Both the position numbers and the translations under genes were made by a program. Source: Guadua angustifolia (taxonomy: Eukaryota > Streptophyta > Magnoliopsida > Poales > Poaceae). From it: 64,000 nucleotides of DNA. Position 1 is the stretch's first letter, and the number at the start of each line of letters is the position of its first letter. The notes beneath the pieces were generated by a model, which saw nothing but the letters and a program-made list of their open reading frames with translations, ran no database searches and was not told the DNA's origin. Location: contig CM070508.1 in assembly GCA_036346375.1 (NCBI GenBank), forward strand, positions 12,828,852-12,892,851. The letters are read 5' to 3'. Below are positions 33,690 through 44,205 of the stretch, piece by piece.

Positions 33690-34447
33690 TAGAGGTGGGT
33701 GCCATGGTAGGTCGGTTTGGTACGGGTTCATCGTTTTTCATATTTGAACTGTGCCGAACCGCAACGCCGTGTCGTGCTGGTCCAGTTTATCTTCGGCGAG
33801 TCTAGGCACGGTCTTTTTACGCTTCATGCCTGTTTTGTACCGTGCAGATCCAAATACGGCATATTTGCACTATTACAATGAGAGGAAAGGAGTCAGAGGC
33901 ATATAGAGTTGAGACAGTAGACACAAATATTATGAAAAAAATAACTAAAATTTATTTATTCTTGAATAGTTAAACAGAGTGAGGAGATGTGCTGAACACG
34001 GGTGAGAGAGGGTGTAATGAGCGAGAAAGAGAGCGAGGGAGACAAGCAAAAGAGATTGAGAGACATAGGTGAGAGAGAAAGAGAGCTTAGAGAGATTGAG
34101 AAAGACGGACGAGATAGAGCAACTTTTTGCATCATCTCTCAATTTCTCTCAGCTCTCTCTCCCCTCTTGCCTGTCTCTCTCAGGTGTCAGCGGCGGGGGT
34201 GACGTCTATACTACTGGGTGCATCCATGACACTCATGCTCTACGAGTTGGTGACCTTCATGCTGGGCTTCTTTCTCATGTTTTGGGTCATCGGCCTGGTA
34301 TAGCCCGTGCTACAGTGTCGTGTCGGGTAGTGCCGTCCATCGTGTCCGATACGGCTCGTGCTACAGTATTGTGTTGGGCTTTAAACTAGACTGTATCGTT
34401 GTGCCTCAGGCTGACCTAAAAAAATCTGATCTGAGTGCCCACCTCTA
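33690..34447. mobile_element. hAT-like non-autonomous element with diverged 8-bp TSD
   Basis: TAGAGGTGGGTGCC at the left is inverted at the right as GAGTGCCCACCTCTA. TAGAGGTGGGC is a terminus I associate with plant hAT elements. The flanks CACCCCAA (33682-33689) and GACCCGAA (34448-34455) match at 6 of 8 positions. The interior holds a GA-rich tract and a TC-rich tract (about 33995-34185) and no transposase. Confidence 0.6.
33990..34185. repeat. GA-rich then CT-rich low-complexity tract
   Basis: About 110 bp of GAGAGA-type sequence is followed, after a short spacer (GCAACTTTTTGCATC), by about 60 bp of CTCTCT-type sequence. The two arms can pair, so the tract could form a hairpin. Confidence 0.7.
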
Positions 34448-35039
34448 GACCCGAAGACAACCAAAACAGCTCACTCTGAAGTCCGAATCAAGAAGCATCT
34501 TGTTTTCACGGATGTCATTAGGCAAGGCAAGCAATAATTAATTCAGCCTGTAGTTCAGGGCTCGGGCACAGGTGATACATGCAGGCCACCAGCCTTCCCC
34601 GCATTCTGATGAGCCCTTTCCATACACAAGCAGGACGACTCAAGGTTCAGTTCGGTGTGGGTGTGTTTGCTACTCTTATTGCGGACATCACCTTCTTGTC
34701 CCCTTTAGCATCGACCAGCGTCGATGCCTAGGTGCCATGCCTGAATGCCTCTTCTTCCTCAGTGTGCCCCCATGTGCCCCTCGCTGACTTTGCCAATGTT
34801 GAGATGGAGTTCATTGAACGTACAAACTCGTGTGTGTGAGATGGAAAAAAAGCACGGTCAAATGTCGAGATTCTATTACCATCTGTTTCACTTTCGTTAA
34901 AAACGATGTACGTGTGAGGGTTGGTTTACTTCAAAACATCAAGCACACGAGGTAGATTGCAATGCGAAATCTATACATACCAAACCTCTTCTCTAATGTT
35001 TTTTGCTTCGCACGCTAGGCCATCGAGTAACTTCTCTAG
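34448..35039. other. Intergenic, nothing recognised
   Basis: No coding or repeat signal that I can support. Confidence 0.4.
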
Positions 35040-36127
35040 TACTTAAATGTTTTTAAGATTGCCTTTTGAATATACGAATACTCAATATCCCGCTTCTCGA
35101 TGATCTCATTGAACATCATACTAACAATTAGAGCTGCATTCAAATTGCAGTGTTTCGCCAGAACATTTTCTAGTTTGCATGTGTGCTCCTCCACTCGTGA
35201 TGCAATTCAATATGTTTTGCACTTCGGTTTGTATGCATGAACTCGGAATTCATATCCTTCGGTTCTGCACTTCACTGTGTATCTATCTGGGCTGGACAAA
35301 ACAACTCGGAACTCTCTCTGCTGCGATAGTACCCACAGCCTCACTGTCAATTTCAATTCATAATTGTTCGGGAATATTTGATTCAGTCGAATGGCATTGG
35401 TACCATACTCCCAACGCGATTCATGACCCCACAAAACTTCCATAGCAGCTTTGTTTTGCATGTTCCATTCGTCAGGGAAAGGTACATCCGCTGCCCCAGT
35501 ACTACCCTGCATTTTATTATCATCATCATCATTCCCCCCTTCCCCATCTTCGTCGATATCATCATCACACTCCAACATTTCAGCTTCATCTTGCATCGCC
35601 TTACAGTCCACCAACTCCAAATGATCAATAAGTTGATGGATCTCCTCCCCTTCATCGGTCCGACCTTCTGCGTTTTCTACATCCTTGTTATCATCCTCTG
35701 CTGCTATCTCAACCGGTACCACTACCTGAACTTGTTCAGCTGTAGTTGATGTGCTGCTCTCGCCCACACCACTAATATTCATATTTTCTCTAGAACAAGC
35801 CTACACCAGTATTACACATTTAAGACGATATCCCTTGCACCACCTTAACCATTTCTGCCACAAGTATGTCCGATCTATTTTCTTAAATTCCCACATAGCC
35901 GAGTTACCTTTACTACGCGTAAATAAGATTTGGATGGTAATAGAGTAAACACTTGGATCCAGAGGAAAATATTGGGTCAACCAAAACTTTATTTCACAGA
36001 TGCTAACACTATCAGGGAACGAGTGTTCAACCATGGTGATCGGAAAGCTGCTTAAATCAATACTATTCTGCCCAGTTTTTATTTCATCATCGCCATAATA
36101 TACTCTAAATTTCACTGGATCTGACAT
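35040..36127 (-). pseudogene. MULE (MuDR-type) transposase N-terminal relic
   Basis: Two minus-strand frames share the same phase, 36127-35801 and 35782-35207, with an in-frame stop between them. The first (MSDPVKFRVYYGDDE...) ends in LWQKWLRWCKGYRLK. The second has an acidic stretch (DDDIDEDGEGGNDDDDN) followed by LKLTVRLWVLSQQREFRVVL and KCRTEGYEFRVHAYKPKCK, the Mutator DNA-binding domain pattern (PF03108-like). Decayed downstream frames to about 35040 carry VEEHTCKLENVLAKHCNLNA and FNEIIEKRDIEYS, as in longer MULE transposases. The DDE catalytic domain and SWIM finger are not found to the left. Confidence 0.75.
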
Positions 36128-36164
36128 TACTGTGACGACACAGACAAAATAAATTTTTAGATCA

Positions 36165-36435
36165 CCACTAACATCTAATATCGCTAACCTAAATTAAACA
36201 GCGCTAATTAACTACTCCGCTACCAATACTACAACATTACAGTACACATTTAATATCGCTAACCTAAAATAGAACCAATAATTAACAAGAATATCTAATA
36301 TCGCTAACTCTAACATTAACTAATTGTATCACTGACTATATTATACATCTTATATCACTAACTATAGTATACATCTAATATCTAATACCACTAATATTAC
36401 ATCAATATCTAGTATTTGATTATTCTAATATTCAC
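36165..36435. repeat. Degenerate tandem repeat of AATATCGCTAAC words
   Basis: ATCTAATATCGCTAACCTAAA-like units recur about six times at irregular 45-70 bp spacing immediately 5' of the MULE reading frame. The sequence is AT-rich and non-coding. Confidence 0.6.
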
Positions 36436-36469
36436 TGTATAGAATTAACAAAAAAAATTACAAAGCGAT

Positions 36470-36600
36470 TTTATCTCTTTTTTCTTCTTTCTTCCCTCTT
36501 CCTTTCTCCCTCCTCTCTCTGTCTCTCCCCCCTCTCTTCCTCCTCTCTCGAGCTCTCCCTCTCTTCCTCTCCCTCTCTTTCCCGGCTGTCTGGTGCGCTA
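36470..36600. repeat. CT-rich low-complexity tract
   Basis: Nearly all bases are C or T (TCTTCCTC, CTCTCT). It creates an artificial Arg/Glu/Lys-rich frame on the minus strand. Confidence 0.85.
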
Positions 36601-36673
36601 GCTGCGTTGGTGTTTTTTTTGCCATTAGTTTCTTCGTTGTGGCCGTTGAGACCAAGTTTTACTCGCTAATATC

Positions 36674-36890
36674 GCCACACCGTGTGGCAACAATAGCCTT
36701 GTCGCCACACCGTGTGGCGAAATTTAATTGGTCGCTGAGGGGTTTAGCGAAAATAACACGCGTCGCAATTTGTGGTGATGGGCTACGCTAACAGCGGGAT
36801 TCAGCGGTAGTCACCGTACGGTATGGCGAAAATACGGTAATCATCTACCCATATGGTGACTATGCTTATTTCGTCACGCGATTCGGTGAC
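36674..36890. repeat. Array of five imperfect palindromes
   Basis: GCCACAC-C-GTGTGGC (36674-36688), the longer TCGCCACAC-C-GTGTGGCGA (36702-36720), CACCGTACGGTATGG (36812-36826, with perfect core ACCGTACGGT), CCATATGG (36849-36856) and GTCACGCGATTCGGTGAC (36873-36890) share a rough form GTCRCC-N-GGYGAC. They lie just upstream of the MULE relic, on its 5' side. They look like binding sites for a dimeric protein or transposon subterminal repeats. Confidence 0.6.
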
Positions 36891-36899
36891 GTTTTTTTT

Positions 36900-38475
36900 T
36901 TTGCAAATTTTCTGTTGCCTGTATTAATGTTGCAGTTCTTTTTAAAAAATATATTATTTAAAAAAATTCTGTTTGATGCAAACCTTTAATAATTCTGATT
37001 CCTGCGCTGAAAATGAATTGCTTCGTCCTGCGATAACTGAACCAGAAGCAGAGATTTGGTTCTTAGCCTTCTGATCAGAAGTACAGAACCGACAGGAAAA
37101 ATTGTTTAGATGGCCAACGATGGAGCCTGGACACTGCAGACAGGAGAGCTGCAGACGATAGCACCTCACCAATTCACCGTTCCTGGCTTCCTGCTCCAAG
37201 ATCCAGTGGTAAAGCTAGCCAGAGCTTGAAGGAATTCTGGTCGCGCGGTGACGTGGCAGGGCGACAGGAAGCTGACACGAGTGCCAGAGGGGCGGGCGGG
37301 GCGACGCAAGCAAAAGGCCATCATTCAAATCTAACGGGGGCGCGCTGACGTCTGAGACGGCCGCGTCCCCACCCCGCCAGCTCACTGCCACCGAAGCCTT
37401 GGCGTCTACGGCCCAAGCGCATTTTTGTCGTGGAATTGGCCAAGAGCGCACGCATTCGCATTGTTAAGCTCTAAGAATCTTGTGCTGTGGGCTGCTGTCG
37501 CAGTAGGTTTATTATCACCATGCGGAAGGATAGTTTCATAGAGCAGCAGGGCAATCTAGTATGGTTGGATAGTATAGATTCACTTGAGTTGTTGTGCTAC
37601 CTTTTGTCGCTACGCTGCCACAAATCTTCCACAGTACTATTTTTGGTCTCTAAGTATCTCCTATGGGATGATATTGCTTGAGGTTGGTGTCACCACGGCA
37701 GTAAACATGAGCACAAGAGGATAGTTTAGTGGAGCGACACGATGACTTGCTATAGTCAGATATCGTAGTAGGTGACTTGTCGTGGTCCAATAGAACGGAA
37801 GAGGTTTTGCCGTGGTTTGGTAGGTCCAACAGCGTGGCAGGTCACACGCAGCTGTAGGTCCACTCGAGATAGTACTGGTACAGTAGATCCTCTTGAGCTA
37901 TCACGCTATTTTGTTGCCGCCCTACCACAACGGCACAACCCCTCGAGTTACCGGACCGCGCGGGAGGAATAAATATCGTCCGGAGTAGACACGGTCGACA
38001 GTGCGCCGAATTGACAAAAAGGAGCGGGAGGGAACCAGATCCCGACTGGCTTGTGGCTTCCCTGCCACCCCACCCCACCCCTCTCCCCACGTACGTATCC
38101 CCACCTCCCTCCGTCCCTTCCCCTCCCACCTCCCTGGTTCCAAGCAAATCCACACAGCAAAATGGAATGGAAGCAGCGTCACTCTGCACAGAGTAGCAAA
38201 TTTAGGCTAACAATGTTGGCTGTGATTTGGAACAAAAGGAATGGATCGGATTAGGAATTTAGGATCTTTACAGGATGGTACTATCGTTTCCCTTTTCCAA
38301 CATGAAGCAACCAGTAAAACAAAATTAACAAGTTAGAAAAATGCTGCATTGCAGCACATGCTTCACCTCTTCTCCCCCTTCCCAGTGTACAGATTCTAAC
38401 AAAAAAACCAAAGGAAAATGAGAGAGAAATGCGAAGGCAAAGGCAAAAATTGAGCACGAGGAGGGCGGTAATGGA
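36900..38475. other. Downstream flank of FLA4, no gene seen
   Basis: Bases 37215-37450 are GC-rich with an anonymous minus-strand frame. Bases 37480-37930 contain weakly repeated phrases (GGATAGTTT, TTGAGTTGTTGTGCTA and TTGAGCTATCACGCTA), perhaps an old duplicated repeat. Bases 38040-38130 are C-rich (CCACCCCACCCC). The last 200 bp before 38476 may be FLA4 3' UTR. Confidence 0.4.
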
Positions 38476-39774
38476 CTAGCTAACGACCGGATCTGATACC
38501 GGCGGTAGCAGCGGTAGTAGTAGATACACCAATGGTATACACCACCACCCAATTGTTGTGGCTTTCGTTGCCTTGGCCGAAGACACCGTGTAGTTCACGT
38601 CCTCGCCGCGCAGCGCTGGTGGCGACGACAGCTTTGTCGGCGGCATCCGCGCGACGTCGGGCGTCTCCGGTGGTGTCGCGGCCGGCGGGGGAGCCGAGAC
38701 GGCAGTGACGATGGCGGAGTCGCTCCTGCTGAACATCTCCTTGGGGAGGAGCACCTTGGAGACGGCAAACACGGCGACGGGGTTCTGGTCGAACACCGTG
38801 CGGGTGATGGTCGCCTGCACGACGCCGGTGTCGATGGCGACTGAGCCGTTGGCGCGGGTGATATTGAGGGTGAAGCAGCCAGCCTGGCTGAACTCGGTGG
38901 CGAGCGTGGGCTGGACGGGGTTCACGATGGACTCGAGGGAGCCGAGGGGGTAGTAGGAATGGAGCACGTGGAAGCGGAGCACGACGGCCTTGCGCTCGGC
39001 GGGGAGGGACTGGAGGCGGTCGCCGGCGGGGAGGCCGGCAAAGGCGTCGTCGGTCGGGGCGAACACCGTGATGCCGGCGCCGCGCTCGTTGGCCTCGAAC
39101 TCGTCCGCCACGCCGGAGGCCTCCAGCATGGACGCAGCCACGTTGAAGGCGCGCGCGTCGGCGAGGACGCGGGTGATGTTGACGGTGGCGGGGGGCCGGG
39201 ACTCGGACGCCGCGAGGTCGAAGCCGGACGGCACGATGAGGTCGTCCACGGCGAGCACGCTAAGGTTGTATGGCACGGCGGTGATGGCGCCGAGCACGGT
39301 GGCGTTCGACCCCGGGAACGGAGCCGGCGAGCGGACGACGGCCAGGGAGGGCCCGGCGGCGGTGACGTTGACAGCACCGAGGTCAGCGGGGGCGCGGCCG
39401 GTGGTCTGGAACAGCGTGGTGACCAGCTTCCCGGAGGCGGGGAGCCGGCGGAGGTCGGCGGGGGCGAGGTACTCAAGCAGGACATGGTAGCGGAGCACGT
39501 CGGCGAGGTCGGCCCCAGACGCGGCCGCGAACGCCGACGGCGACTGCGGGAGGTTGCCGTTCGGCACGGCGAGCAGCGTCAGCGACGACCGCCCGGCGAG
39601 CTCCCCTGCCACCGGGCTGGACGTGAGCAGCCGCGCGAAGCTGGAGAGGTCCGGGAACGCCGCGAGCACCGCCGCCACGTCCACGGCGACCGCCGGCGGC
39701 GGGAGCGCAGCGGCGAGCAGCGCGGCCGCCACCGCGAGGAGGACGAGGCGGGGGGCGGGAAGGATCTGTCCCAT
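38476..39774 (-). CDS. FLA4: Fasciclin-like arabinogalactan protein, FLA4/SOS5 type
   Basis: This is a GPI-anchored, glycosylated cell-surface protein; in Arabidopsis SOS5/FLA4 supports cell expansion, seed mucilage and salt tolerance. It is a single exon of 432 aa from the ATG at 39774. An in-frame ATG 11 codons upstream (39807) lacks the signal-peptide start. In order it has a signal peptide (LVLLAVAAALLAAALPPPAVA), then fasciclin domain 1 with SLTLLAVPN and LRYHVLLEYL. Fasciclin domain 2 follows with GAGITVFAPTDDAFAGLP and LRFHVLHSYYPLGSLESI. A Pro/Ala-rich glycomodule (APPPAATPPETP) and a hydrophobic GPI-type tail (GWWCIPLVYLLLPLLPP) complete it. Several N-glycosylation sequons (NVT, NAT, NLS, NIT) are present. 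The phrases ERGAGITVF, SLPAE and NPVQPTLATE match my recollection of SOS5 rather than the single-domain FLAs. Confidence 0.9.
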   Translation of the reverse strand: MGQILPAPRLVLLAVAAALLAAALPPPAVAVDVAAVLAAFPDLSSFARLLTSSPVAGELAGRSSLTLLAVPNGNLPQSPSAFAAASGADLADVLRYHVLLEYLAPADLRRLPASGKLVTTLFQTTGRAPADLGAVNVTAAGPSLAVVRSPAPFPGSNATVLGAITAVPYNLSVLAVDDLIVPSGFDLAASESRPPATVNITRVLADARAFNVAASMLEASGVADEFEANERGAGITVFAPTDDAFAGLPAGDRLQSLPAERKAVVLRFHVLHSYYPLGSLESIVNPVQPTLATEFSQAGCFTLNITRANGSVAIDTGVVQATITRTVFDQNPVAVFAVSKVLLPKEMFSRSDSAIVTAVSAPPPAATPPETPDVARMPPTKLSSPPALRGEDVNYTVSSAKATKATTIGWWCIPLVYLLLPLLPPVSDPVVS

Positions 39775-39887
39775 CTCGAGGCCACCACTGGGAGGGGAGC
39801 ACAGCACACCACTGACTCGTGGAGTGGGGAGTGAGGCGGTGAGCTTGAGATGCGCGGGGATGGTGAGCCGAGCCCGAGCGGAAGGAA

Positions 39888-39895
39888 TATTTTAT
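39888..39895 (-). promoter_or_regulatory. Possible TATA box of FLA4
   Basis: ATAAAATA on the minus strand lies about 115 bp upstream of the start codon. It is the only clear TATA-like word in the proximal region, and it borders AT-rich sequence leading to the Tourist-like MITE at 40049. Confidence 0.3.
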
Positions 39896-40048
39896 TTTTG
39901 CCACCCTTTTCTTCTTAAGAAAAAAATGTGTATCTACTATTATTTAATGGGAGGTGCTTATATCCTCTGACTTAAACTTTTTATTTACAGTCTTTTTTTA
40001 GACAGTTTTTTTGTTTCATCAGTTAAAACAGTTCATTTTTATACATAA

Positions 40049-40373
40049 GGCTATTCCTAGTGCATAGTAACATACATATTTAATACATACCATATAAGCA
40101 TTTTTGATGATGTGGTAATAGAGTTAAGAGGGGAGAGAAGAAAGCTGTATCTTGAGAAAGATATCACTTGGGCACGAAATCATAGACATTGAAATTTGAA
40201 TCATCTAAGTGGCCCACAATTCATACTCTCATACACATCTAACATTTAATTATCTTGTGAGGACTAAGAAACAATCCATGATACCATGCATTGGGATAGT
40301 TGTATCTTCTATAATATCATATGACATGACATCTTTGGATATTGTGACAAGATACAATGCACTGTGAATAGTC
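40049..40373. mobile_element. Tourist/Harbinger-like MITE upstream of FLA4
   Basis: GGCTATTCCTAGTGCAT at the left is inverted at the right as ATGCACTGTGAATAGTC. TAA flanks both ends (40046-40048 and 40374-40376), the three-base duplication typical of PIF/Harbinger. It is 325 bp long and begins about 275 bp upstream of the FLA4 start codon. It shares internal phrases with the element at 40673-41366 (GATGTGGYAAT...GAGTTAA...GAGGAGAG). Confidence 0.75.
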
Positions 40374-40672
40374 TAATAGAAGTAGGTTATTTTAACATAA
40401 CTTCAGTAGTATTGATCTAAAACTAACTCTCGATAAACTAAAAAATACATCATTTCAGTGGCTTTTGGTTTAAAAACTAGTTAAAAAGCCACTTATTTAT
40501 TTAAGCTTTGTGCTTTTGACTTCTAAGCCGAAGAAAAAACTCAAATAAGTAGGATCTATATATCACTATTTAAAATTTATGTAAATATTAAAGTATGAAT
40601 AAATGATACAGGCTGATTAATTACTCCTCCACTTTCTTAAAAGTATATAAAAATTTATATAACTTCAGTTAA
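40374..40672. other. Spacer between two MITEs
   Basis: AT-rich sequence with no coding signal. From about 40612 it forms the first half of a local tandem duplication that is interrupted by the next MITE. Confidence 0.4.
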
Positions 40673-41366
40673 GGGCAGTCCCAACCCATGGTTTCTATGA
40701 GAAGTGTCTAGAGAAGAGAGAAAGCAAGAAATCAATACATAGTTTCCCAACCGATGGTTTCCATGAGTAGTGTCTAGAGGAGAGAGAGATCAATAAACCA
40801 ATGCATGCACCACAAACATGCCTTGGTTAGCGCGCAAAAATGTCCAATGCATATTTTGCTAGTTTCTTGCGTCTTGGTGCTCGCGCCGACCCAGTTTCTT
40901 GCATGAGACACGGTTTCTTCGTTTTTCCTTCTCTCCCTTCCTTAATTCCTATGCCACATCGATTTTTGCTTAGTTAGCGGCGTAATTAATTCTATAGACA
41001 CTAGCCGAGGTAGAGGGTTGGGGCGCCCTAAGGGAGACTTCCGATGGGGTTTCTTAGATGGTTTCTTAAAGTGCCACGTAGGCAATATTGGTGATGTGGC
41101 AATGAGTTAATGAGGAGAGAGGTGAAACCGTTTCTTAGCTAAGAAACTTTCTTCACGTATTCCAAAGTTATGAAACGATGAAGAAACCCCATTGTAAGGT
41201 GTACTAGTTTCTTAAATAGGCCCAAGCAACAAAAACAACCAATCGTGAGGAGCATGCATTAAATATTTAAGATACATTGCACTGTATGTATGGTTTCTTT
41301 CATGGTTTCTTATTGACTCTCTCTCCTCTAAGAAACTATCTAAGATACTTTGTATTGGAAGTGCCC
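40673..41366. mobile_element. Tourist/Harbinger-like element with TAA TSD and adjacent empty site
   Basis: GGGCAGTCCCAACCC at the left is inverted at the right as GTATTGGAAGTGCCC. TAA flanks both ends (40670-40672 and 41367-41369). The element also contains internal direct repeats (TGGTTTCTATGAGAAGTGTC and TGGTTTCCATGAGTAGTGTC). The flanking DNA is duplicated at 41448-41590 without the element, where a single TTAAAAG spans the insertion point. Confidence 0.8.
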
Positions 41367-41595
41367 TAAAAGAACGATGTGTAAAAGCACTTCTTTTATT
41401 TAATTCCTCTCTGCATAAGTTTTTGTGCTGATCTGTACCATTTATGATAAATTACTCCTTCACTTTCTTACAAGTTTATACAGATTTATATTACTTGTGT
41501 TAAAAGAAAAGAATGGTGTATCGAAGCATTTCTTTTAGTTAACTCTTCTGTGCATAAGTTTTTGTGCTGCTCTGCGCCTACGCGTTGTGATTTGT
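41367..41595. repeat. Local tandem duplication flanking the MITE
   Basis: Unit 1 is 40612-40672 plus 41367-41447, and unit 2 is 41448-41590. Shared phrases include ACTCCTYCACTTTCTTA and GCATAAGTTTTTGTGCTG. Unit 2 lacks the element. Confidence 0.75.
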
Positions 41596-41759
41596 GTTTT
41601 GGGGAAATTAATGGCGTGGGGTGTGGGTGGGTGGCTTGGACTGTAGCCGCAGCGAGGAGAGAGCGACTAGACGGCCAAGCTCCGACGCAGTGCTCGCAAA
41701 AGAGTTGGCAATGATAGGTGGATCCACTTGACAGGTAGGCGTGTTGCTTGGGTCGTTAT

Positions 41760-43075
41760 TCGGCGAGGTTTGAAATTTCAGATTTGGTTTAATCTCGGAG
41801 GTATGTGAAATTTAAAATTTTAGTGAAATTTTAAAATGTAGGATGAAATCTGGTCCAAACTTTCAAATAAAATTTGAAATCCAAAATTTTTGAACCAAGT
41901 TTTGGCAGAAATTACCAAAATTTCGACCGAATTTGCCGAAACCTTGGTGAAATTTAACCAAGCGAAAAATAGTAAAAATGATGTTAAAAATTTTAAAAAT
42001 TTTTGTGGAGGGTTCTGACACATCACTAATACTTCCATAAAAATTTCAGATTATGATTAAGCATGAGGAATTTTTAATAATTTTGATAGTGCTACTGTCT
42101 GGATAAAAGGTTGACTAGCAAATTTTAACTAAATGAAAAATAATGCAAATCACGTTAGAATTTTTTTTTTTGTGAATGGTCCTGACGTGTCAGTAATATT
42201 CTCATAAAATTTTTAGATAATGATCGAGTTTGAATAGTGCTACTAAAGGCTGACCGGGAAAATTCAACAAAATGAAATAGGATCAAATCATGTTAGAATT
42301 TTTTTTAAAAAAAAAATTGGATGGTACTGATGCATCATTAATGTTTCTATAAAATTTTCAGATGATGATCAAGTTTGAGGAATTTTTAAAAATTATGACA
42401 ATGTTATTGTCTTGATAAAAACCTTATGGTGCTACATGTATTGTTTATATAGATTTGAATGATCAACCAAAACACGGTTGCAATTTTTAAAACTTTTTAT
42501 AAAGGGTGCTAATATAATAATTAAGCTTTTGTAAAAATTTTGGATTATGATCACACTCAAATGAATTTATAAAATTCTAATACTATTATTATCTCAGTTA
42601 TGTTCATTCTGTTTTCGAATTTTTAAATATAAGAAATGAAGTTCCATTATTTTAAAAAAAATTCGGTATGATCTTAGAATGTTCAATTATTTTGAAAATT
42701 TTTCGATATGATCTTATAATGCCAAATATGGCGCCATAAATTTCTTAGAGTACGATTGAGCTTGTATAATTTTATAAATTTTGACAATGTTTTTGCTACT
42801 TTTATAAAACATCTCAAAAAATCGGTTTTTTCAACAAATTTTCGTAGAAAATGATATTTTTAAGGGTTATTGACTCAAATATGGTCCTCACAAGTCAAAA
42901 TATGGTAAAAAAACCCTAATATTTTGGCGAATTTTCATCGAAAATTTTGAAATTACGGTAGCATTTTGATTTTTTTCAATTTTTTTTATCTAACTAAGAT
43001 TTTGCATCTCATTTCTAGCTGAAATCTGAGATCTCAGCGAGAAATTATAAAATTTCACCGGCTTTGTAACCTTGT
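41760..43075. repeat. AT-rich degenerate tandem array, unit about 140-200 bp
   Basis: Units near 41985, 42140, 42290, 42490 and 42690 share a core pattern. It runs AATTTTT, then GTGGAnGGTnCTGAC, then TCANTAAT, then ATAAAATTTTCAGATNATGATC, then AATTTTTAAAAATT. The flanks (41760-41960 and 42830-43075) carry AAATTTCGACCGAA-type words. A related unit lies inverted at 11030-11160. It is non-coding. Confidence 0.6.
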
Positions 43076-43079
43076 TCTT

Positions 43080-43510
43080 AGACCTATAAATGAGTCGAGC
43101 TCGAGCATGATTGGCCTATCAGGCTTGAGCTCGGTAAAAGCTCGAGTCGAGGTCGAATGAGTTCGAGTTGGCATTTGAGCTTACACCTAAACTCGAACTT
43201 GCTTTGGTTCAAGCTCGAGTAGGCTCGAGCTTGGCTCGAATACACTTGGTTACGATAAACAATTCAATATACAATATTTTCAGTAGTAAAAAAATATTCA
43301 AACTCGAGCTCAGATCAAATAAGCTCAGTAAGTGTTAGCATGTAGAAATATTTAACAAGCAATTTATAAATTTACTAGATCGTGAACTGTTTGAGTTTGG
43401 TTCGATAAAACTCGTAAGTTTGGGATCAAATTCAAATTCAACTCGTTTAGAGTTTCAATCGAACTCGAATCTCGAGCAGCCGATGAGTCTCTAGTTTTTA
43501 TTTACTGCCC
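43080..43510. repeat. Repeat rich in GCTCGAG/CTCGAG words
   Basis: AGCTCGAG, CGAGCTTGGCTCGA and ACTCGAACTTG recur many times on both strands, giving local foldback capacity. This is typical of a common grass repeat, but I cannot name it or find its ends. Confidence 0.45.
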
Positions 43511-43580
43511 TAGTCGTTCTACGCTTCTACTTGAAAAGCGCTCTAACGTAGTCCTAATAAGTCTGTAACTTAAATAGTCA

Positions 43581-43680
43581 TTAGTCATGTGCCCGTGCGT
43601 TGCAACGAAAACTCAATTCATGACAAAAAAATTATTTCCAAAGAGCATTAACTTTAGTTATGTTTCAATAGTAGGAAATG
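43581..43680 (-). repeat. Helitron-like 3' end, copy D (minus strand)
   Basis: The minus strand ends CGTTGCAACG (43598-43607), CACGGGCACATGA, CTAA (plus-strand 43581-43584), followed by T. The upstream 70 bp match the copy ending at 6332 (TTAATGCTCTTTG region). Confidence 0.5.
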
Positions 43681-44205
43681 CTTGTTCCTCCTAAAAGATT
43701 TGAGCAAGAGAGCTGAGAGATTTGAGAGGGAGAGCTGAGCACACCAGACTGAGGGAGGGGGAGGTGGTGTGGGGTCAAAGTTGTTTGAGATGAAAGATAT
43801 CGTGAGAAGATGAGAGGAAGGGGTGGGATTATTGGATTAAACCCTCTTCCATCTCAGCTGTTTATGACAGATCCAATAGATTGGATACTCTGAAAGAGAA
43901 CGGATGACCATCACCAACTCCTAATTAAAAGTAGTATAGATACGTAAATGGTAGATGGTAGAATAAAAAGTAAGAGAATGACTGGTATTCGGACATTCGA
44001 TCCACTCTTTATTTTCTTGAACGCTTGTAACATTTTCTCTACATGTGCAATATTTTCCTTTGATAATAGTAAAAATATTGGTGTGAAAAAAAATATTGCA
44101 CATATTGAAAAAATATTATAGCCGTGAGAAAAAATATTATAAACAACATCCGAGAAAACAAACAGTGATTAGATATCCGATTACCAGTACTAGCCAAAAA
44201 AGTAA
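43681..44205. other. Intergenic, no gene seen
   Basis: A GA-rich patch (43700-43790) is followed by AT-rich sequence with ATATTTT-type words. Nothing is recognised. Confidence 0.4.

Noticed and set aside
33464..33805. A 113-aa plus-strand frame
   Set aside because: It crosses the left end of a hAT-like element (33690), overlaps an equally long frame on the other strand and matches no family I know.
36458..36655. A 65-aa Arg/Glu/Lys-rich frame on the minus strand
   Set aside because: It is a translation of a pure CT tract.
38959..39834. A 291-aa plus-strand frame opposite FLA4
   Set aside because: Composition-driven antisense frame rich in Gly, Glu and Arg. The minus-strand FLA4 has a signal peptide, two fasciclin domains and a GPI tail.
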